Source: Paenibacillus oleatilyticus
GTDB lineage: Bacteria > Bacillota > Bacilli > Paenibacillales > NBRC-103111
Direction: 5' to 3'
Length of the DNA: 64,000 nucleotides
Assembly (NCBI RefSeq): GCF_018998565.1
Contig: NZ_JAHNZO010000025.1
Location: 51,357-115,356 of the forward strand
Shown: positions 31,149-40,057 of the stretch, in pieces
Position numbering within the stretch: position 1 is the first letter of the stretch
Layout of the letters: every line of letters begins with the position of its first letter
The notes under the pieces: model-generated
Database searches by the model: none
The model's input: only the letters and a program-made list of their open reading frames with translations
Told to the model about the DNA's origin: nothing
Program-made: the position numbers and the translations under genes

Positions 31149-31892
31149 TTATGCTTCGAACGTATAGGTCTTGAACTGCTCGATAAACGTCATATCCCCG
31201 GTTTTTCCGTTAAACTGAGGCATATCGTCGCCATAGTGCATCAGCAGCGTCTTTTGCTGAATCGGCTTCGGCAGCGTCATCAGCTCGTCCAACGTGGCGT
31301 GAACGATGCCGGGGGAGTAGAGCTGACAATCATGCAAAAATACGGTGCAGCCCTTCTGATGAAGGTCGTGCAGCAGCGGACCGTTGAACCGGGTATCGGA
31401 GCTGAAGAAGATTTTGCCATTCAGCAGGACCGAATAGCATGGCTTGCCCGGGATGTGATCGGCCGGGAGGAGTTCGACTGTCAGACCGGGATGGAGGGCT
31501 GTCGGCGTATGCTCGCCAAGTGCGACGACATGGAAGTAATCGTTAAGGGATGTAACGTTTTCCGCCACATTTTCCAGTCCGCCGCGCAGCGATTGCTCCC
31601 ATAGGATCGTCTCCAGTTTGGAGGATACGATTAACGGTATTTTTCTTTTAAACGTGTACATATAGCGAAAGGCGAGCTCTTCGAGTCCCCCGACATGGTC
31701 CGCGTGAATGTGGGAGATAAGCACCGCATCGATCTGATCCAGAGAGACGCCGAGCTCGTGCAGAGCTCTTGGTGCGGTATAACCGCAGTCGATTAACAGC
31801 GTGAAGCCGCCGGCGTAAACCAAGGCATTATTATTATAGTACGTTTTCGCAAACGCGCTGCCCGTACCAATCATTTGAATTTGCAGACTCAC
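31149..31892 (-). CDS. MBL-fold metallo-hydrolase
   Basis: The product has 247 residues. GTG 31892 is chosen because GGAGG lies six bases upstream. The metal-binding motif SHIHADHVGG is complete, with further ligands in LPADHIPG, SSDTRF and the final LLMHYGDD. The pattern is closest to RNase Z/AtsA-type hydrolases of unknown substrate. It is the first gene of a two-gene operon with the DUF3892 gene. Confidence 0.87.
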   Translation of the reverse strand: MSLQIQMIGTGSAFAKTYYNNNALVYAGGFTLLIDCGYTAPRALHELGVSLDQIDAVLISHIHADHVGGLEELAFRYMYTFKRKIPLIVSSKLETILWEQSLRGGLENVAENVTSLNDYFHVVALGEHTPTALHPGLTVELLPADHIPGKPCYSVLLNGKIFFSSDTRFNGPLLHDLHQKGCTVFLHDCQLYSPGIVHATLDELMTLPKPIQQKTLLMHYGDDMPQFNGKTGDMTFIEQFKTYTFEA

Positions 31893-32012
31893 TTGGTTCC
31901 TCCGCTCGTTAAGGCTTCCAGCCGGATATGCTTTTAAATTTACCATGGTTATCTTACACGATTCAAGATGGGTTTGTCACATTTTGGGTAAATTTAATAC
32001 ATCTTGTCCCTC

Positions 32013-32041
32013 TTGTAATGGGAACAAATGTTCTATATAAT
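32013..32041 (+). promoter_or_regulatory. Promoter with LexA/DinR box in the spacer
   Basis: TTGTAA (32013-32018) and TATAAT (32036-32041) are 17 bp apart. GAACAAATGTTC (32022-32033) lies between them, the same 12-mer as at 18871. This geometry predicts tight LexA repression. Confidence 0.75.
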
Positions 32042-32078
32042 TAAATCAAATCTTTATTTATCCAGCAGGTGAGTAAAT

Positions 32079-32426
32079 ATGCGGAATACGACAGTGGAAC
32101 CGTGGGTGCATCAGTATGTCGTCACGCTTTATTTGCTTAAGGCGCTTGAACGCGACCGGAAGCATGCCGAAGCAATGAAGCTGTCCAGAATATGGGGAGG
32201 TCTTTTCGAACGACTGCTGCTTTTGGCCGAGCGGGAGCATAACCAGGTGAAGCAGCGGCTGCGCCGGAGCGGTTGCCGCATCGTTCTGGAGGAAGTGACC
32301 CCGGAGCGTCATTACCATGTTATGTATGTATTCCAAGGCTATGAGTTTCACTGCTCCATGATGCCTATCGTGCTGAAGGGCAAATGCGAAGAAAAGCTGC
32401 AGGAGCTCCTTGGGGGCGTGAGCTGA
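32079..32426 (+). CDS. Probable SOS-regulated protein of unknown function
   Basis: The product has 115 residues. The first half is helical and basic (VVTLYLLKALERDRKHAEAM, then GLFERLLLLAEREHNQVKQR). The second half is beta-rich (CRIVLEEVTPERHYHVMYVF) and ends with a Cys-containing stretch (YEFHCSMMPIVLKGKCEEKL). CAGGTGAG lies before the ATG. No family recognised. The LexA box in its promoter is the main clue: it should be induced by DNA damage. It is a single-gene unit. Confidence 0.72.
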   Translation: MRNTTVEPWVHQYVVTLYLLKALERDRKHAEAMKLSRIWGGLFERLLLLAEREHNQVKQRLRRSGCRIVLEEVTPERHYHVMYVFQGYEFHCSMMPIVLKGKCEEKLQELLGGVS

Positions 32427-32658
32427 AATTTCCCGGGCAAGCGCACGAACCGCCACGACTCGCCTTGCGGAAGCATTGTTCGACAATGATGCCTTTGTTG
32501 GCATATTTTGTATAGCAAATGGAAAAAATCTTCTTTACACACAACATCTAGAGGGGCGCTTTAAAAAAGCTGAAAGTTTTCTGGACGAAGCGCGCAACTC
32601 TTACCGCGCTATGGAGTATAAGATAGCAGAACGAAGAACATGATGGAGGTTGCTGGAA

Positions 32659-33273
32659 ATGAAGGTGCCGCGATTGCTGACGCTGGTGCTGTCGCTTTCC
32701 TTATTCGGAACAGCGGGAGCGTTCGCCAGCTCCATGTGGGGCGATTTCGAAGGTTTTCCGAAAGTAAAGCTAATGATCAATAATGCGGAAAAGCCGTTCA
32801 AAGACGGTGAAACACCCGCTTTTGTCGCGAAGGGAAGCGCCGTATTCCCCGTTCGCGTGTTGTCTGAATCTTTGCAGGCGCTCGTGAAATGGGACGACGC
32901 TGCGAAGACCGTTTCCATTACCAAGCCGAACGTACATATGTTTGTTGCGAAGAAGGTCAATGACGACTATTCGATCAAACAGCCGTTCGGCGGCGTGAAG
33001 AAGGGCGACCGTCTCGACTTTGCCGTGTTTGCGCAGGTAGACAGCTTGACGACGCCGATTTCTTCTTTCAAAATCTCGATCCACGCTCCGAACGGGGAGC
33101 AAGTGGCGGTTCATGAGAAAGCCGTCAACGGCCAGAAGGAAAGCTTCTGGTACCCGTGGCCGTTTAACGTCACCTTCGCCGAATCGGGGAACTATGTCGT
33201 GAAGTTCTCGATCAAACCGGACGAGCGCAGCGACTATACGGTCGTCTCGGAAAAGGTGATCGCATCCGAATAA
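32659..33273 (+). CDS. Secreted copper-amine-oxidase-N-like protein
   Basis: The product has 204 residues from ATG 32659 (GGAGG upstream). The signal peptide ends at GAFASS. Residues 25-100 resemble the stalk-like copper amine oxidase N-terminal domain common in Paenibacillus exoproteins (VFPVRVLSESLQALVKWDDA, KTVSITK). The C-terminal half is a beta sandwich (SFKISIHAPNGEQVAVHEKA). Non-enzymatic; probably a wall-associated protein. Single gene. Confidence 0.8.
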   Translation: MKVPRLLTLVLSLSLFGTAGAFASSMWGDFEGFPKVKLMINNAEKPFKDGETPAFVAKGSAVFPVRVLSESLQALVKWDDAAKTVSITKPNVHMFVAKKVNDDYSIKQPFGGVKKGDRLDFAVFAQVDSLTTPISSFKISIHAPNGEQVAVHEKAVNGQKESFWYPWPFNVTFAESGNYVVKFSIKPDERSDYTVVSEKVIASE

Positions 33274-33373
33274 GGTGGGCGGACGGTTGGCTTAACCCGG
33301 TTCATTGACTTCGTCTTGTCGTGCGTGGTACGATACGGGAGAACATTAAATTAAGATGAAATGAGGTTTTCCC

Positions 33374-33673
33374 ATGAGCGATCACATTCATGACGCTTCC
33401 TGCGATCACGATCACGATCATGAGGACGATATCTTTATCGTGACCGACCAAGACGGAGTCGAGCATGAGATGGTGATGGTATACACTTTCGAAGCTAACG
33501 ACCGGGCCTATGCGGTACTTCTCGATCGTAACGATATGGAGGCAGACGGCGTTATTTTCCGGATAGACGAAGAGGACGGCGAAGCTTTTCTTGCGAGCAT
33601 TGAAGACGAAGAAGAGTGGGATCGCGTTGTTCAAATCTACAACGAAATTGTGGAAGAACAAGAGCAGCAATAA
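33374..33673 (+). CDS. DUF1292 family acidic protein
   Basis: The product has 99 residues of the YrzB/DUF1292 type: IFIVTDQDGVEHEMVMVYTF, then YAVLLDRNDMEADGVIFRID and a Glu-rich tail. The N-terminus is unusually His/Asp-rich (SDHIHDASCDHDHDHEDD) and could bind metal. ATGAGG lies upstream of the ATG; the ribosome site is weak. In Bacillus it sits in the yrrK cluster; here it is isolated. Function unknown. Confidence 0.84.
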   Translation: MSDHIHDASCDHDHDHEDDIFIVTDQDGVEHEMVMVYTFEANDRAYAVLLDRNDMEADGVIFRIDEEDGEAFLASIEDEEEWDRVVQIYNEIVEEQEQQ

Positions 33674-33683
33674 CGAATACCGT

Positions 33684-33717
33684 AAAAAGCCTTTCTTGCT
33701 TGCAAGAAAGGTTTTTC
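33684..33717 (+). terminator. Terminator of DUF1292 gene
   Basis: AAAGCCTTTCTTGC pairs with GCAAGAAAGGTTT, then a T run. Confidence 0.9.
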
Positions 33718-33756
33718 GTGTTTTAAGCGGCTGCGATGGGCAAGGGGGGAGTCGAA

Positions 33757-33794
33757 AAAGACCGTTTCCGGCAAGGCGGACAACGGTCTTTTGG
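33757..33794 (-). terminator. Terminator of DUF1885-like gene
   Basis: On the minus strand AAGACCGTT pairs with AACGGTCTT, followed by TTTTC. Confidence 0.8.
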
Positions 33795-33798
33795 ACGT

Positions 33799-34218
33799 CT
33801 ATTTACGCGGATTGAAGTACATGGTTCGTCCGTTGAATAAATGGAGCTCCGCTTTCCACAGCTTGGCGAGATATTTGCAAAACTCGTTACCCTTGGCTTT
33901 GTCGCCATGTGTGGCGTCCTCAGGAAGGACAAACTGGACGTAATGCCTTTGCGTCTCGCCCGATGTCTCCGATCCGACACCTGCCACAATATATTTGTAG
34001 CGCGGACTTGTTGCCTTTAAATAAAACCACTTGCCTTCCCCTTCGGGTTTTGTTTGAATCTCATACGGAAATCCGGCTTCGTCGTATTCCCAATTGAGCT
34101 GTTTGCCGGTCAGCGCAAGCTGCTCGCGGTAATGCTCCAGCTGGGCCTTCAATTCATCTAACGTCAGGGAGGAAACGGCGGACCCTTCGACGAACTTGAT
34201 ATAAGCGCTTTGCGCCAT
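33799..34218 (-). CDS. DUF1885-like protein
   Basis: The product has 139 residues: AQSAYIKFVEGSAVSSLTLD, then a helix with HYREQLALTGKQLNWEYDEA, and KWFYLKATSPRYKYIVAGVG. The pattern matches the small Bacillus DUF1885 proteins, which have a known fold but no known function; the assignment is from memory. CAGGTGC lies upstream of the ATG. It is a single gene divergent from the HAD hydrolase gene. Confidence 0.7.
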   Translation of the reverse strand: MAQSAYIKFVEGSAVSSLTLDELKAQLEHYREQLALTGKQLNWEYDEAGFPYEIQTKPEGEGKWFYLKATSPRYKYIVAGVGSETSGETQRHYVQFVLPEDATHGDKAKGNEFCKYLAKLWKAELHLFNGRTMYFNPRK

Positions 34219-34355
34219 GATGAATGCACCTGCCTATACATATGGACTGGAACGATTTTCTTGTTTGAAGTACCATGAACATCATAGCATTAAGAAAAAT
34301 CAATTACAATACTTGTTCCGGCAACGGTAGACAGGCAGGGAAGAGGGAGAGAGCG

Positions 34356-35198
34356 ATGAAAGACAGAAGGTTTGAAGGGTATTTACTGGTGACGGATATG
34401 GATGGGACGCTGCTTGATAGCGCCAAACAAATAAGCGTCGAAAACCGAGCCGCCATCGAACGGTTTACGGGCTTGGGCGGCCGGTTCACGCTCGCGACGG
34501 GGCGGATCGCCGGCTCGGTCCGGCCTTTCGTGGAGCAACTGCCCGTAAATGCGCCGGCCATTTTATACAACGGAGCGGTCATTCATGATTTCAGCCGCGG
34601 AGAGGCTGTCTGGGAACGGACGCTGCCCGCATCGGCCAAGGAGGCGGTGGAGCTCGTACTTGGGCGGTTTCCCGGCATCGGCGCGGAACTGTACGTGCGC
34701 GGAGGAGCGGCGCCCTATGTGCTGCAGGAGAATGCAGCGACGGAGCGTCACCGGGCCGTGGAGAAGTTTCCGCTGCTGCGGCTGAGTTCGTACGACGACG
34801 TCTCTGAGCCGTGGATCAAGCTGCTGTTCGCCTGGGAGCCGTCGCTGCTCGATGAAGCCGTACCCGAGATCGAGCGGTTGACGGCAGGGACGGAGGTCGT
34901 CTGGGTTCGTTCGGACGATAAATATTTCGAGATGCTGGCTCCGGAAGCGACGAAGGGACATGCACTGGAGCGGTTGGTGGCGGAGCTAGGCATCCCGATG
35001 GAGCGCTGCATCGCGCTTGGGGATCATCTGAACGACCTGGAGATGATACGTCGGGCAGGTATCGGTATCGCCGTCGCCAATGCGCATCCTGAGCTTCTGG
35101 GCGCTGCCAAGCGCCATGGCAAGCACCATAACGAGCACGCGATAGCCGACGCGATCGAGTGGCTGGAGGAACAAGTCCGGCAGGGGACGCTAGCATAA
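34356..35198 (+). CDS. Cof-type HAD hydrolase
   Basis: The product has 280 residues from ATG 34356 (GGGAGAGAG upstream). All HAD motifs are present: DMDGTLLDS (nucleophile and acid Asp), LATGR, a Lys in WIKLLF or later EATKGHAL, and GDHLNDLEMI. An IIB-type cap lies between. Such enzymes dephosphorylate sugar phosphates, FMN or similar compounds; the natural substrate is unclear. It ends just before the palindromic element. Confidence 0.9.
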   Translation: MKDRRFEGYLLVTDMDGTLLDSAKQISVENRAAIERFTGLGGRFTLATGRIAGSVRPFVEQLPVNAPAILYNGAVIHDFSRGEAVWERTLPASAKEAVELVLGRFPGIGAELYVRGGAAPYVLQENAATERHRAVEKFPLLRLSSYDDVSEPWIKLLFAWEPSLLDEAVPEIERLTAGTEVVWVRSDDKYFEMLAPEATKGHALERLVAELGIPMERCIALGDHLNDLEMIRRAGIGIAVANAHPELLGAAKRHGKHHNEHAIADAIEWLEEQVRQGTLA

Positions 35199-35201
35199 AA
35201 A

Positions 35202-35460
35202 AAGCTTCTCCAGAGGAGAAGCTTGGGCTGTCGAGAAAGTGGTTTTAACAAGAATAGAGATGCAAACGGAGGTGGGGTATCCACTGGAGAAGCGACAGCG
35301 TTCGCCTTTGTCTGCAGGAAATATCCGCTACTAAGCGGTTTTAAATAAAAAATTTCCTGCGGACAACAGCGACCGGAAGTAGATACCCCACCCCTCGTAA
35401 ACACCTCTATTACTTCAGTTTCTTTCTCAACAAGCTTAAGCTTCCCCAGAGCAGAAGCTT
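35202..35460. repeat. 260-bp imperfect palindromic element
   Basis: The element begins and ends with nearly identical 23-bp hairpins (AAGCTTCTCC...GAAGCTT at 35202-35224 and AAGCTTCCCC...GAAGCTT at 35438-35460). Between them the arms are long inverted repeats. On the left AATAGAG, then GGTGGGGTATC and TGCAGGAAAT; on the right ATTTCCTGC, GATACCCCACC and CTCTATT. Arms of about 100 bp meet at a small CCGCT...AGCGG hairpin near 35325. It lies between convergent genes and has no coding capacity. It may be a MITE-like insertion or a processed RNA hairpin. The left hairpin followed by T's on the minus strand can also terminate the decarboxylase gene. Confidence 0.75.
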
Positions 35461-35468
35461 TGAATTTT

Positions 35469-36944
35469 CTAGAAAATCGCGGGAGCTTCGACGATGACCT
35501 TAACGTATTCGATGCTGCGGTCTTCCGGTCCCTTGACCGGCAGCCCGACGTCGATATGCTCGGTAATGTAGTCGATGAGATCCTGCGAGATGATTTCGCC
35601 CGGGAGCAGAATCGGAATGCCCGGCGGGTAGACGTAGATGAATTCGGCGATAATGCGATCGGCCGATTCTTTGAACGGGATCAGCTCCGTATCTCCGTAG
35701 AACGCGTCGCGCGGAGCCAGGGCGAGCTGCGGAATTTTCGGGATTTTGATGACCAGTTCGTTCGCTTGGCGAATGTTGTAGTTCTCCTCGGACATCCGGC
35801 GCAGCGCGTCAAGCAGGATGTCGATGTTTTCGCGCGTATCGCCCGGCGTAACGAGGCACAGCACGTTGTACATGTCGCTGAGCTCGACTTCGATATTATA
35901 GTGCTCGCGCAGCCAATTTTCCGCATCGTAGCCTGTAATGCCGAGATGGCGCACGTGGATATTGATCTTTGTCGGGTCGTAGTCGTAGGTCGCTTCCGTA
36001 CCCAAAATTTCTTCTCCGAAGCATTCCAGTCCCGGGATACGGTTGATTTCCTCGCGGGCGTAGTTCGCCAGCTCCAGCGTCCGTTCTGCCATCATGTGGC
36101 CGTTCAGCGCCAGATTCCGCCGCGCGCAGTCCAGCGATCCGAGCAAAATATACGACGTCGAAGTCGTCGTCAGCATACTGATGATCGTCTTCGCGCGGCG
36201 CACGTTCACGCGTCCTTCGCGAATGTTCAGTACGGAACTTTGCGTCATCGAGCCGCCAAGCTTATGCACGCTCGTAGCGGCCATATCGGCGCCGGCCTCC
36301 ATGGCGGACATCGGCAGCTTGTCGTGGAAATGAATCAGCACGCCATGGGCTTCGTCCACCAGCACTGGAATGTTGTAGCTGTGCACGATCTCTACGATTT
36401 CCTTCAGGTTCGCGCACACGCCGTAATACGTCGGATTGATGACCAGCAGCGCTTTGGCGTCCGGATGGCGCTCCAACGCGCGTTTGACGGAGCTGGTCGT
36501 CACGCCGTGATCGATCCCGAGATTTTCGTCGCGAACCGGCTTCAAGAAGATCGGCTTCGCGCCGGCGAAAATGATCGCGGCCATGATCGATTTGTGAATG
36601 TTGCGCGGAACGATGATTTTGTCGCCTTGGGAGCAGACGGTGAGGATCATCGTCATGATGGCGCCGCTGGTGCCCTGCACGGAAAAAAACGTATGATCGG
36701 CCCCGAACGCGGCAGCGGCCAGCTTCTGGGACTCTTCGATGACGCCGGTCGGCTGGTGCAGGTCATCGAGCGGAGCTATATTAATCAGGTCGATGGAGAG
36801 CGCGTTATCACCGATAAACTCCCGGAACTCGGGGTCCATGCCGACACCTTTCTTATGTCCTGGAATGTGAAACTGTACCGGATTGCGCCCGGCATGCTCC
36901 TTAAGTGCGGTAAACAGAGGAGTTTTCGTTTGATCCACGGTCAT
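35469..36944 (-). CDS. speA: Arginine/lysine/ornithine decarboxylase (SpeA type)
   Basis: The product has 491 residues from ATG 36944 (GGGTAGGG upstream), the length of Bacillus subtilis SpeA. It is a fold-I PLP enzyme. The Schiff-base Lys is K228 in SVHKLGGSMTQSS, the cofactor Asp/His are in VLVDEAHGVLIHF, and HIPGHKKG marks the N-terminus. The C-terminal domain (IPFKESADRIIAEFIYVYPP) completes it. It probably makes agmatine from arginine for polyamine synthesis; lysine as substrate is the alternative. No speE or speB is adjacent. Confidence 0.88.
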   Translation of the reverse strand: MTVDQTKTPLFTALKEHAGRNPVQFHIPGHKKGVGMDPEFREFIGDNALSIDLINIAPLDDLHQPTGVIEESQKLAAAAFGADHTFFSVQGTSGAIMTMILTVCSQGDKIIVPRNIHKSIMAAIIFAGAKPIFLKPVRDENLGIDHGVTTSSVKRALERHPDAKALLVINPTYYGVCANLKEIVEIVHSYNIPVLVDEAHGVLIHFHDKLPMSAMEAGADMAATSVHKLGGSMTQSSVLNIREGRVNVRRAKTIISMLTTTSTSYILLGSLDCARRNLALNGHMMAERTLELANYAREEINRIPGLECFGEEILGTEATYDYDPTKINIHVRHLGITGYDAENWLREHYNIEVELSDMYNVLCLVTPGDTRENIDILLDALRRMSEENYNIRQANELVIKIPKIPQLALAPRDAFYGDTELIPFKESADRIIAEFIYVYPPGIPILLPGEIISQDLIDYITEHIDVGLPVKGPEDRSIEYVKVIVEAPAIF

Positions 36945-37303
36945 CCCTACCCTTCGTGTGTACGAGTATTGTTGGCTATGCCAGTGTTCGCCGGAAAAAA
37001 GCAAACAAAATGAGTATAGCAAAAAGCGACGCGGATGCAAGCGGTTTTTGGTAAATAGTTTGTTAACCTGGCCGAATAATTAACCGCGGAGGCGAACGGA
37101 GGCGGAAAAAGCCTTGTCGGCCGCGCATTTCTAAGGCTTCCGAGCGCAGGTTTGTCGATTTTGTTTAATCTTAAAAAGCTTTCGTTTCCATCGTCAAAAA
37201 AGTTATGGTACGATAAGAATAATTTCTGCCAATGGCTTCGGCCGAACCCGCGGCTCAGGCCGTCTTAGGATCAACCAACAAATCGGGAGGAACAGTTACG
37301 CAT

Positions 37304-38482
37304 ATGAAAAAACAGCTGGCAATTATTATGGTACTGCTGATGACGATATTTATCGGCTTCGGCATTATCATCCCGGTGCTTCCCGACGCCGTCACCGGAT
37401 CGGGGGCCGACAGCTTTCATCTCGGCATGCTGTTGTCGGTCTATTCTTTGGCGTCGTTTCTGATGTCTCCGATATGGGGCGGACTATCGGACCGGATCGG
37501 ACGCCGCCCGCTTATCATGACGGGAGCGCTCGGCTTCAGCGTCAGCTTCTTCTTGTTCGGCATGGCCGGGGATAACCTTGTGCTGATGTACGTGTCGCGC
37601 ATATTGGGAGGCTTGTTCTCGGGAGCGACTACCGCGTGCGCCGTCGCTTATGTCGCGGACATTACGACCGAAGAGAACCGCACCAAGGGCATGGGGCTTG
37701 TCGGCATGTCGATCGGTCTGGGCTTCATCTTCGGCCCGGCGTTCGGAGGCTTGTTGAGCCACTTCGGCTTGCAGGTGCCATTCTTTGCGTCTTCCGCACT
37801 GGCGCTGGCCACGTTCGCATTCGCCTTCTTCATGCTGCCGGAGTCGCTGACCCCGGAAATGCGGAGCAGACCAAGAGAAGCGAAAGCTTCCCGTTGGAGC
37901 GCATTCGTCGGTTCGCTCAAATATTTGTACGTGCTTTCGTTCTTTGTCTCGTTCACGCTGGCGGGGCTGGAGGCAACGCTGCTGCTGTTCGAACGGGACC
38001 AGATCGGCGCGACGCCGACGCAGCTCGGCATCATGTTCGCGGTAAGCGGCGTCGTCGGCGCCTTGATTCAAGGCGGCGTGGTCCGGCGGCTGATCAAAAA
38101 AGGGCAGGAAGCCCGCGTGATCGGTATCGGCCTGCTGCTGTCGGCGCTCGGCTTCGTGCTGATCCTGTTCTCCAACAGCCTGCTTACCGCTTCGCTCTAC
38201 TTGAGCGTCTTCGCCGCAGGGAACGCGCTGATTCGACCTTGCGTCACCTCGCTGATTACGCAGAAGACAAAGGTCGGACAAGGGGTAGCTTCCGGTTTAA
38301 GCTCCTCGATGGACAGCTTGGGCCGCATTACCGGGCCGCTGCTCGGGGCCGGCATTTACGATTACAACCACAGTGTGCCGTTCGTGACCGGAGCGGTCCT
38401 TTGTATCGCAGCTTTGTACTTGCTGTACCGTTTTATCGTTGCGGATCGCGCAGATACCCGGGCAGCCGGACAGCCCGTATAA
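37304..38482 (+). CDS. MFS drug/metabolite exporter
   Basis: The product has 392 residues from ATG 37304 (GGGAGGAAC upstream). It has twelve membrane helices. The MFS motif A GGLSDRIGRRPLIMTGALG lies after helix 2, and a motif-C-like stretch GMSIGLGFIFGPAFGG marks the antiporter subclass (TetA/NorA/Bmr group). The substrate is unknown. It is a single gene that converges on a GNAT gene across a shared terminator. Confidence 0.9.
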   Translation: MKKQLAIIMVLLMTIFIGFGIIIPVLPDAVTGSGADSFHLGMLLSVYSLASFLMSPIWGGLSDRIGRRPLIMTGALGFSVSFFLFGMAGDNLVLMYVSRILGGLFSGATTACAVAYVADITTEENRTKGMGLVGMSIGLGFIFGPAFGGLLSHFGLQVPFFASSALALATFAFAFFMLPESLTPEMRSRPREAKASRWSAFVGSLKYLYVLSFFVSFTLAGLEATLLLFERDQIGATPTQLGIMFAVSGVVGALIQGGVVRRLIKKGQEARVIGIGLLLSALGFVLILFSNSLLTASLYLSVFAAGNALIRPCVTSLITQKTKVGQGVASGLSSSMDSLGRITGPLLGAGIYDYNHSVPFVTGAVLCIAALYLLYRFIVADRADTRAAGQPV

Positions 38483-38504
38483 CGAAATCAAGAGGAACGC
38501 AAAG

Positions 38505-38545
38505 AAGCCGCCGCATGCGATTGTTCGCTGCGACGGCTTTTCTTT
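38505..38545. terminator. Terminator between convergent genes
   Basis: AAGCCGCCGCA pairs with TGCGACGGCTT, followed by TTTCTTTC on the plus strand. Confidence 0.8.
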
Positions 38546-38550
38546 CTTAT

Positions 38551-39141
38551 TCACACCAGATGGCTCAGCGCCGAATCCGTCCGATCGCCGGGGGCCGGGG
38601 GCCATTCCTCCCGCGTCATGGCATAGATCGCATGATCTTCCCATACGCCGTGGATCTGCAAATAGTTGCGGGCCAGGCCTTCCAGCCGCATGGCGTTTTT
38701 TTCGACGACGCGTATCGATCCTCTGTTGCGAGGCATGATGGCCGCTTGAACCCGGTGAAGTCCGCAGTTCTCGAATGCGAACCGGAGGACAAGTCCGACC
38801 GCCTCGGACATGTAGCCCTGCCCGTTGAAGCGTTCGGATATGTAATACCCGAGATTGGCGTTCTGCCATGGTCCTCGAACGATGGATGATAGCCTGACCC
38901 GGCCGATAAGCTCGTCCGTGCCGTTCAGAAAAATACCGAAGGCGTAGGCGCTGTCCTGCTCCCGTTCGGCGATCGTCTTCACCAGCGATTCTCGTACGGC
39001 GTCAAGGGTAAAAGCGTTGCTGTCCTGCAGAGGCTCGAATGGACGGAAGAACGTTTCGTTTTCCGCCCGCAGCAGATGAAGCGCTGGGACATCCGGTAAT
39101 TCAAGAGGTCGGATATAAATCCGGTCTCCGTGTACAATCAT
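38551..39141 (-). CDS. GNAT acetyltransferase (RimJ/RimL type)
   Basis: The product has 196 residues from ATG 39141 (AAAGGAGAC upstream). It has the RimJ/L beginning (IRPLELPDVPAL), the LGYYISERFNGQGYMSEAV acetyl-CoA loop (Q/RxxGxG/A variant) and MPRNRGSIRVVEKNAMRLEG near the end. It probably acetylates a protein N-terminus or a small amine. It lies 48 bp after a TetR gene in the same direction. Confidence 0.88.
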   Translation of the reverse strand: MIVHGDRIYIRPLELPDVPALHLLRAENETFFRPFEPLQDSNAFTLDAVRESLVKTIAEREQDSAYAFGIFLNGTDELIGRVRLSSIVRGPWQNANLGYYISERFNGQGYMSEAVGLVLRFAFENCGLHRVQAAIMPRNRGSIRVVEKNAMRLEGLARNYLQIHGVWEDHAIYAMTREEWPPAPGDRTDSALSHLV

Positions 39142-39189
39142 GAAGCTGTCTCCTTTGGAACCCGAGTATGAAGCGTATATCTCCACAGC

Positions 39190-39852
39190 TTACCGAGTGG
39201 CGAGTCCGTGCATAATAAAGCGGATGCACGTCTCCGCTTCTTCTTCCTCGTCCCATTCTTGTTCCGGTACGAGCAGGAAACGGGTAATTAGGAAGCCGAT
39301 GATGACCGAGGCGGTCAGCCGGACTACGGTGGCGGCAGGAAGGGGGATGATCTGCCCTTCTTGTTGAAAAAAAACAATCACTTTCTTGATTCGCGTTAAT
39401 ACTTCGTTCATGACGTCTGTCTTGAACTGCTCCTGGAGGTCGGGGTGAAACGGAATTTCCTGCATCAAAATTTTGATCATGGGCAAATGCTGGCGGGCGA
39501 ACTCCAGACGGTTGCGGATGAGTGATCGCAGAAAGTCCTCGTACCGGGTATACTTCGCCTCCAGCACCGGCGTGAAATTACGGAGGACGAACGGGGCGAC
39601 GAGCTTAGCCATGATCGGACGGACGATGGACAGCAGCAAGTCTTTTTTGGTTTTGTAATGACGGAAGATCGTGCCTTCCGCAACGCCTGCTTTTTGCGCG
39701 ATTTCACTGGTAGAAGCTGCGGCGTAACCTTTCTCGGCAAAAATCTCGATGGCCGCATGCAGGATTTTCGTTTGTTTTTCCGTCATTTTCGGTTCTTCGT
39801 CACTTAGCTTAAGCAACTGCTCGATCCAATCTTCGTTCGATTCGGATAACAT
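39190..39852 (-). CDS. TetR/AcrR family regulator
   Basis: The product has 220 residues. The helix-turn-helix is at residues 40-75 (AASTSEIAQKAGVAEGTIFR, HYKTKKDLL), and a helical ligand/dimer domain of about 140 residues follows. AGAGGTG lies before the ATG. A GAACG-AG-CGTTC dyad overlaps its promoter. It could control itself, the GNAT gene and the divergent glycosyltransferase. Confidence 0.88.
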   Translation of the reverse strand: MLSESNEDWIEQLLKLSDEEPKMTEKQTKILHAAIEIFAEKGYAAASTSEIAQKAGVAEGTIFRHYKTKKDLLLSIVRPIMAKLVAPFVLRNFTPVLEAKYTRYEDFLRSLIRNRLEFARQHLPMIKILMQEIPFHPDLQEQFKTDVMNEVLTRIKKVIVFFQQEGQIIPLPAATVVRLTASVIIGFLITRFLLVPEQEWDEEEEAETCIRFIMHGLATR

Positions 39853-39892
39853 GACTCACACCTCTTTGATGCATAGTTCGGGAGCCTCATAT

Positions 39893-39932
39893 ATTATACA
39901 CCAAAATTGTCCTGAAGTGTGAACGAGCGTTC
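39893..39932 (-). promoter_or_regulatory. tetR promoter with GAACGAGCGTTC dyad
   Basis: On the minus strand TTCACA (39918-39923) and TATAAT (39893-39898) are 19 bp apart. GAACGAGCGTTC (39921-39932) overlaps the -35. It fits a TetR operator and also the LexA consensus GAACRNRYGTTY. Confidence 0.5.
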
Positions 39933-40057
39933 GAATGCGTTGATTGGAAAGCGATTTGGATTAGGTATTTTGGTCTTTGAACGGGATTATCGGACCTCCG
40001 CGAAAATCAGCGGGCAGGCGCTCGAAGCGGTATATTTTTTCATGAAAGGTGATGACT

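Noticed and set aside
35460..37013. Long open frame on the plus strand opposite the decarboxylase gene
   Set aside because: It is the mirror of a well-conserved PLP enzyme gene; composition is Arg/His/Asp-rich and there is no ribosome site.
37636..38889. Long plus-strand frame overlapping the MFS and GNAT genes
   Set aside because: Arg-rich shadow of the MFS frame; it runs through a terminator.
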